Source: an uncultured Pseudomonas sp. (GTDB lineage: Bacteria > Pseudomonadota > Gammaproteobacteria > Pseudomonadales > Pseudomonadaceae). Taken from it: a stretch of 7,922 nt of DNA. Numbering within the stretch: position 1 is the stretch's first letter; every line of letters begins with the position of its first letter. A program made the position numbers and the translations under genes. The DNA is taken from the NCBI GenBank assembly GCA_946886875.1, contig CAMPJN010000168.1, forward strand, positions 1 to 7,922. The letters are read 5' to 3'. Positions 5,726-7,922 of this stretch are shown one piece after another. The notes beneath the pieces were generated by a model. It was given only the letters and a program-made list of their open reading frames with translations, was not told the DNA's origin and searched no databases.

Positions 5726-5755
5726 AAAAAGCCCTGAAAAAATCAGGGCTTTTTT
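5726..5755. terminator. Bidirectional Rho-independent terminator between tetR and the DUF934 gene
   Basis: A 12-bp perfect stem (AAAAAGCCCTGA at 5726-5737 pairing with TCAGGGCTTTTT at 5743-5754, loop of five A) has T-tracts when read on either strand. On the minus strand it lies 16 bp after the DUF934 stop and ends the cysI unit. On the plus strand it can stop read-through from tetR. A further TCAGGGC at 5712-5718 can compete for the GCCCTGA segment. Confidence 0.9.
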
Positions 5756-5770
5756 ATCGCGAAGGCTAAA

Positions 5771-6268
5771 TCAGGCGCGGCGGCGGAACAGCGGTTGCGG
5801 CTGGTCGCTCGAGGCCTGGTAAACCTCCGAGAAATCCTCGAATGCTTTAAGCGCATCCAGCGGGTCCTTGTCTTCGCGCAGGGCGAAGGCATCGAAGCCG
5901 CAGCGCTTGAGGGCGAACAGCTGATCGCGCAGCACGTCGCCGATCGCCCGTATTTCGCCCTTGTAGCCATAACGACTACGCAGCAGGTAGGCGGTGGAGC
6001 AATGACGGCCGTCGGTAAAGGCCGGGAAGTTCAAGGCGATCACCTGGAAATTGCTCAGGTGCTCGGCGATTTCCTCGATCTCTTCGCCAGCGTCCAGCCA
6101 TACGCCCAGGCCGCCATCGCGGGCCTTGAGCGCGTGGGCGTGCTCTACCCACAGCGCCAGCGGCACTATCAGGTCGTCGCAGTTGCTCAGGCCGTCGAGG
6201 GTCACGTCCTTGGGCAGCAGGTGCCAGGTTTCGTCGATCAGCTGGCCGTTCTTAATGATTCGCTGCAT
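5771..6268 (-). CDS. DUF934 family protein, sulfite-reductase-associated
   Basis: This 165-residue soluble protein has no signal peptide or membrane segment. It belongs to the DUF934 family, recognisable by the conserved central and C-terminal block FPAFTDGRHCSTAYLLR (81-97), RSRYGYKGEIRAIGDVL (97-113) and DQLFALKRCGFDAFALR (115-131). Family members are found almost always beside cysI or other sulfate-assimilation genes in proteobacteria, which suggests a helper or electron-transfer role with sulfite reductase; no biochemical function is certain to me. C90 and C123 are the conserved-looking Cys positions. The ATG at 6268 is chosen because AAGGAG lies 7 nt upstream. It overlaps the cysI end by 17 bp, so translation is likely coupled. 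A terminator follows 16 bp after the stop. Confidence 0.85.
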   Translation of the reverse strand: MQRIIKNGQLIDETWHLLPKDVTLDGLSNCDDLIVPLALWVEHAHALKARDGGLGVWLDAGEEIEEIAEHLSNFQVIALNFPAFTDGRHCSTAYLLRSRYGYKGEIRAIGDVLRDQLFALKRCGFDAFALREDKDPLDALKAFEDFSEVYQASSDQPQPLFRRRA

Positions 6269-7910
6269 AAACGCGCTCCTTGAAGGGGGCGACCCCAATG
6301 CGGCGGAAGGTGTCGAGGAAGCTTTCTTCATCGCTGCGTTGCTCCACATAGACCTTGATGATCTTGTCGATCACGTCCGGCATCTCGTCCTGGGCGAAGG
6401 ACGGGCCGAGAATCTGCGACAGGCTGGCATCGCGACCGGAGTTGCCGCCGATGGACACCTGATAGAACTCCTGGCCCTTCTTGTCCACGCCGAGAATACC
6501 GATATGGCCGACGTGGTGATGGCCGCAGGCGTTCATGCAGCCGGAGATATTCAGCTCGATATCGCCTATATCGAACAGGTAATCGAGGTCGTCGAAGCGA
6601 CGCTGAATGGCTTCGGCGACAGGAATCGATTTGGCGTTGGCCAGGGAGCAGAAGTCGCCACCCGGGCAGCAGATGATATCGGTCAGCAGGCCGACGTTCG
6701 GCGTGGCGAAACCCTGTTCGCGCAGTTCGCCCCAGAGGGTGAACAGCTGAGTCTGCTCGACATCAGCGAGGATGATGTTCTGGTTATGGCTGTTGCGCAC
6801 TTCGCCGAAGCTGTAACGCTCGGCCAGGTCGGCAATGGCATCCAGTTGCTTGTCGGTAACATCGCCAGGGGCGACGCCGGTCGGCTTCAACGACAGGGTC
6901 ACGGCCACGTAGCCGGGACGCTTGTGAGCGAAGGTGTTGCGCTGACGCCAGCGGGCGAAACCCGGATGCTCGGCGTCCAGCTGCGCCAGCTCGACGCCCT
7001 GGTCTGGCAGTTGCCGGTAGGCCGGGTCTACGAAGTGTGCGGCGACGCGCTGCACTTCGGTTTCGGTCAGGGTGGTCGGGCCGTCTTTCATATGCGCCCA
7101 CTCGGCGTTGACGCGCTCGGCGAACACCTCGGGAGTCAGGGCCTTGACCAGAATCTTGATGCGCGCCTTGTACTTGTTATCGCGGCGGCCATAGCGGTTG
7201 TACACACGCAGGATGGCGTCGAGGTAACTGATCAGGTGCTGCCAGGGCAGGAATTCGTTGATAAAGCTGCCGACCACCGGGGTACGGCCCAGGCCGCCAC
7301 CGACGGAAACGCGGAAGCCCAGCTCACCGGCTTCGTTCTTCACCGCTTCCAGGCCGATGTCGTGCACTTCGATCGCGGCGCGGTCGCTCACGGCGCCGTT
7401 GACGGCGATCTTGAACTTACGCGGCAGGTGGGTGAACTCGGGATGGAAGGTCGACCACTGACGAATGATTTCGCACCAGGGGCGCGGGTCGATGATCTCG
7501 TCCTTGGCCACGCCGGCGAACTGGTCGGTGGTGGTGTTGCGAATGCAGTTGCCGCTGGTTTGGATCGCGTGCATTTGCACGGTCGCCAGTTCGGCAAGAA
7601 TATCCGGCACATCTTCCAGATCGGGCCAGTTGAACTGCACGTTCTGGCGGGTGCTGATATGTGCGTAGCCCTTGTCGTAGTCGCGAGCGATCTTGGCCAG
7701 CATGCGTACCTGTGTGGAAGACAGCAGGCCATAGGGCACGGCGATGCGCAGCATGGGCGCATATCGCTGAATGTACAGGCCGTTCTGCAGGCGCAGAGGA
7801 CGGAACTCCTCGCCTGAGAGTTCGCCGGCCAGATAGCGGCGGGTCTGATCGCGGAACTGCGTGACGCGTTCCTCAACGATCCGTTGATCGTACTCGTCGT
7901 ATACGTACAT
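6252..7910 (-). CDS. cysI: Assimilatory sulfite reductase hemoprotein (CysI/NirA-type)
   Basis: This 552-residue protein would reduce sulfite to sulfide with six electrons in cysteine biosynthesis. It shows the two-fold repeat of the siroheme nitrite/sulfite reductase family: ferredoxin-like half-domains (PYGLLSSTQ at 59-67, RSFGE-like SFGEVRNSHNQNI at 367-379) and the siroheme/[4Fe-4S] ligands C415-x5-C421 (CPGGDFC) and C458-x3-C462 (GCMNACGHHHVGHIG). TSGNCIRN (118-125) is the conserved substrate-side loop. Length fits the family (about 550-570). The ATG at 7910 has ACAGGA upstream; the promoter lies outside the window. No CysJ flavoprotein gene is visible, so the electron donor is unknown. 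Sulfite versus nitrite specificity is judged from overall resemblance and the DUF934 neighbour. Confidence 0.93.
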   Translation of the reverse strand: MYVYDEYDQRIVEERVTQFRDQTRRYLAGELSGEEFRPLRLQNGLYIQRYAPMLRIAVPYGLLSSTQVRMLAKIARDYDKGYAHISTRQNVQFNWPDLEDVPDILAELATVQMHAIQTSGNCIRNTTTDQFAGVAKDEIIDPRPWCEIIRQWSTFHPEFTHLPRKFKIAVNGAVSDRAAIEVHDIGLEAVKNEAGELGFRVSVGGGLGRTPVVGSFINEFLPWQHLISYLDAILRVYNRYGRRDNKYKARIKILVKALTPEVFAERVNAEWAHMKDGPTTLTETEVQRVAAHFVDPAYRQLPDQGVELAQLDAEHPGFARWRQRNTFAHKRPGYVAVTLSLKPTGVAPGDVTDKQLDAIADLAERYSFGEVRNSHNQNIILADVEQTQLFTLWGELREQGFATPNVGLLTDIICCPGGDFCSLANAKSIPVAEAIQRRFDDLDYLFDIGDIELNISGCMNACGHHHVGHIGILGVDKKGQEFYQVSIGGNSGRDASLSQILGPSFAQDEMPDVIDKIIKVYVEQRSDEESFLDTFRRIGVAPFKERVYAANH

Positions 7911-7922
7911 ATATATCCTGTG

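Noticed and set aside
6051..7817. Long plus-strand open frame of 588 codons opposite cysI
   Set aside because: The minus strand encodes a full sulfite reductase with all four cluster cysteines. The plus-strand translation shows no recognisable motif and is the usual antisense shadow of GC-rich codon use.

Overview
The window looks like the chromosome of a Pseudomonas-type gammaproteobacterium. GC is moderately high, Shine-Dalgarno sites are strong, and the gene order (SDR, phosphotransferase, SCP2 protein, histidine phosphatase, sohB, yhdH/acuI, tetR, DUF934, cysI) is, from memory, close to the PA1828-PA1838 region of P. aeruginosa. The repeat-rich spacer with CCGGAT...ATCCGGGCTACG units also resembles repeats I associate with pseudomonads of the stutzeri/mendocina type. 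This organism assignment is an inference; no rRNA or marker gene is present.

Layout. Positions 1-1165 (minus strand) hold the start of a short-chain dehydrogenase, cut by the window edge, and an APH-fold phosphotransferase of the ACAD10/11-like acyl-CoA-linked group, 26 bp apart. Positions 1377-2452 (minus) hold a small SCP2 lipid-carrier-like protein preceded by a histidine-phosphatase-family protein. A near-consensus sigma70 promoter at 2487-2514 drives this pair and a strong hairpin terminator at 1318-1348 ends it. On the plus strand, sohB (inner-membrane S49 peptidase) and yhdH/acuI (acryloyl-CoA reductase-like MDR enzyme) run from 2656 to 4693 and end at a terminator at 4714-4746. A TetR regulator follows (4874-5452, plus). 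A 318-bp spacer carries degenerate REP-like inverted repeats and a bidirectional terminator. The window closes with a minus-strand pair reading from the right edge: cysI (sulfite reductase hemoprotein) and a DUF934 protein whose start overlaps the cysI stop.

How they may work together. cysI and DUF934 form a sulfur-assimilation unit that appears translationally coupled. The SDR, phosphotransferase, SCP2 and AcuI-like genes share an acyl-CoA or lipid theme, and the TetR regulator could control part of it, but nothing in the sequence proves a common pathway. Most of the window is ordinary conserved core genome. I found no CRISPR array, phage, transposase, RNA gene or defence island, and no convincing undescribed system. 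The best leads are the histidine phosphatase that lacks its second catalytic His, the possible hydroxyacyl-CoA kinase, and the nested repeat spacer.
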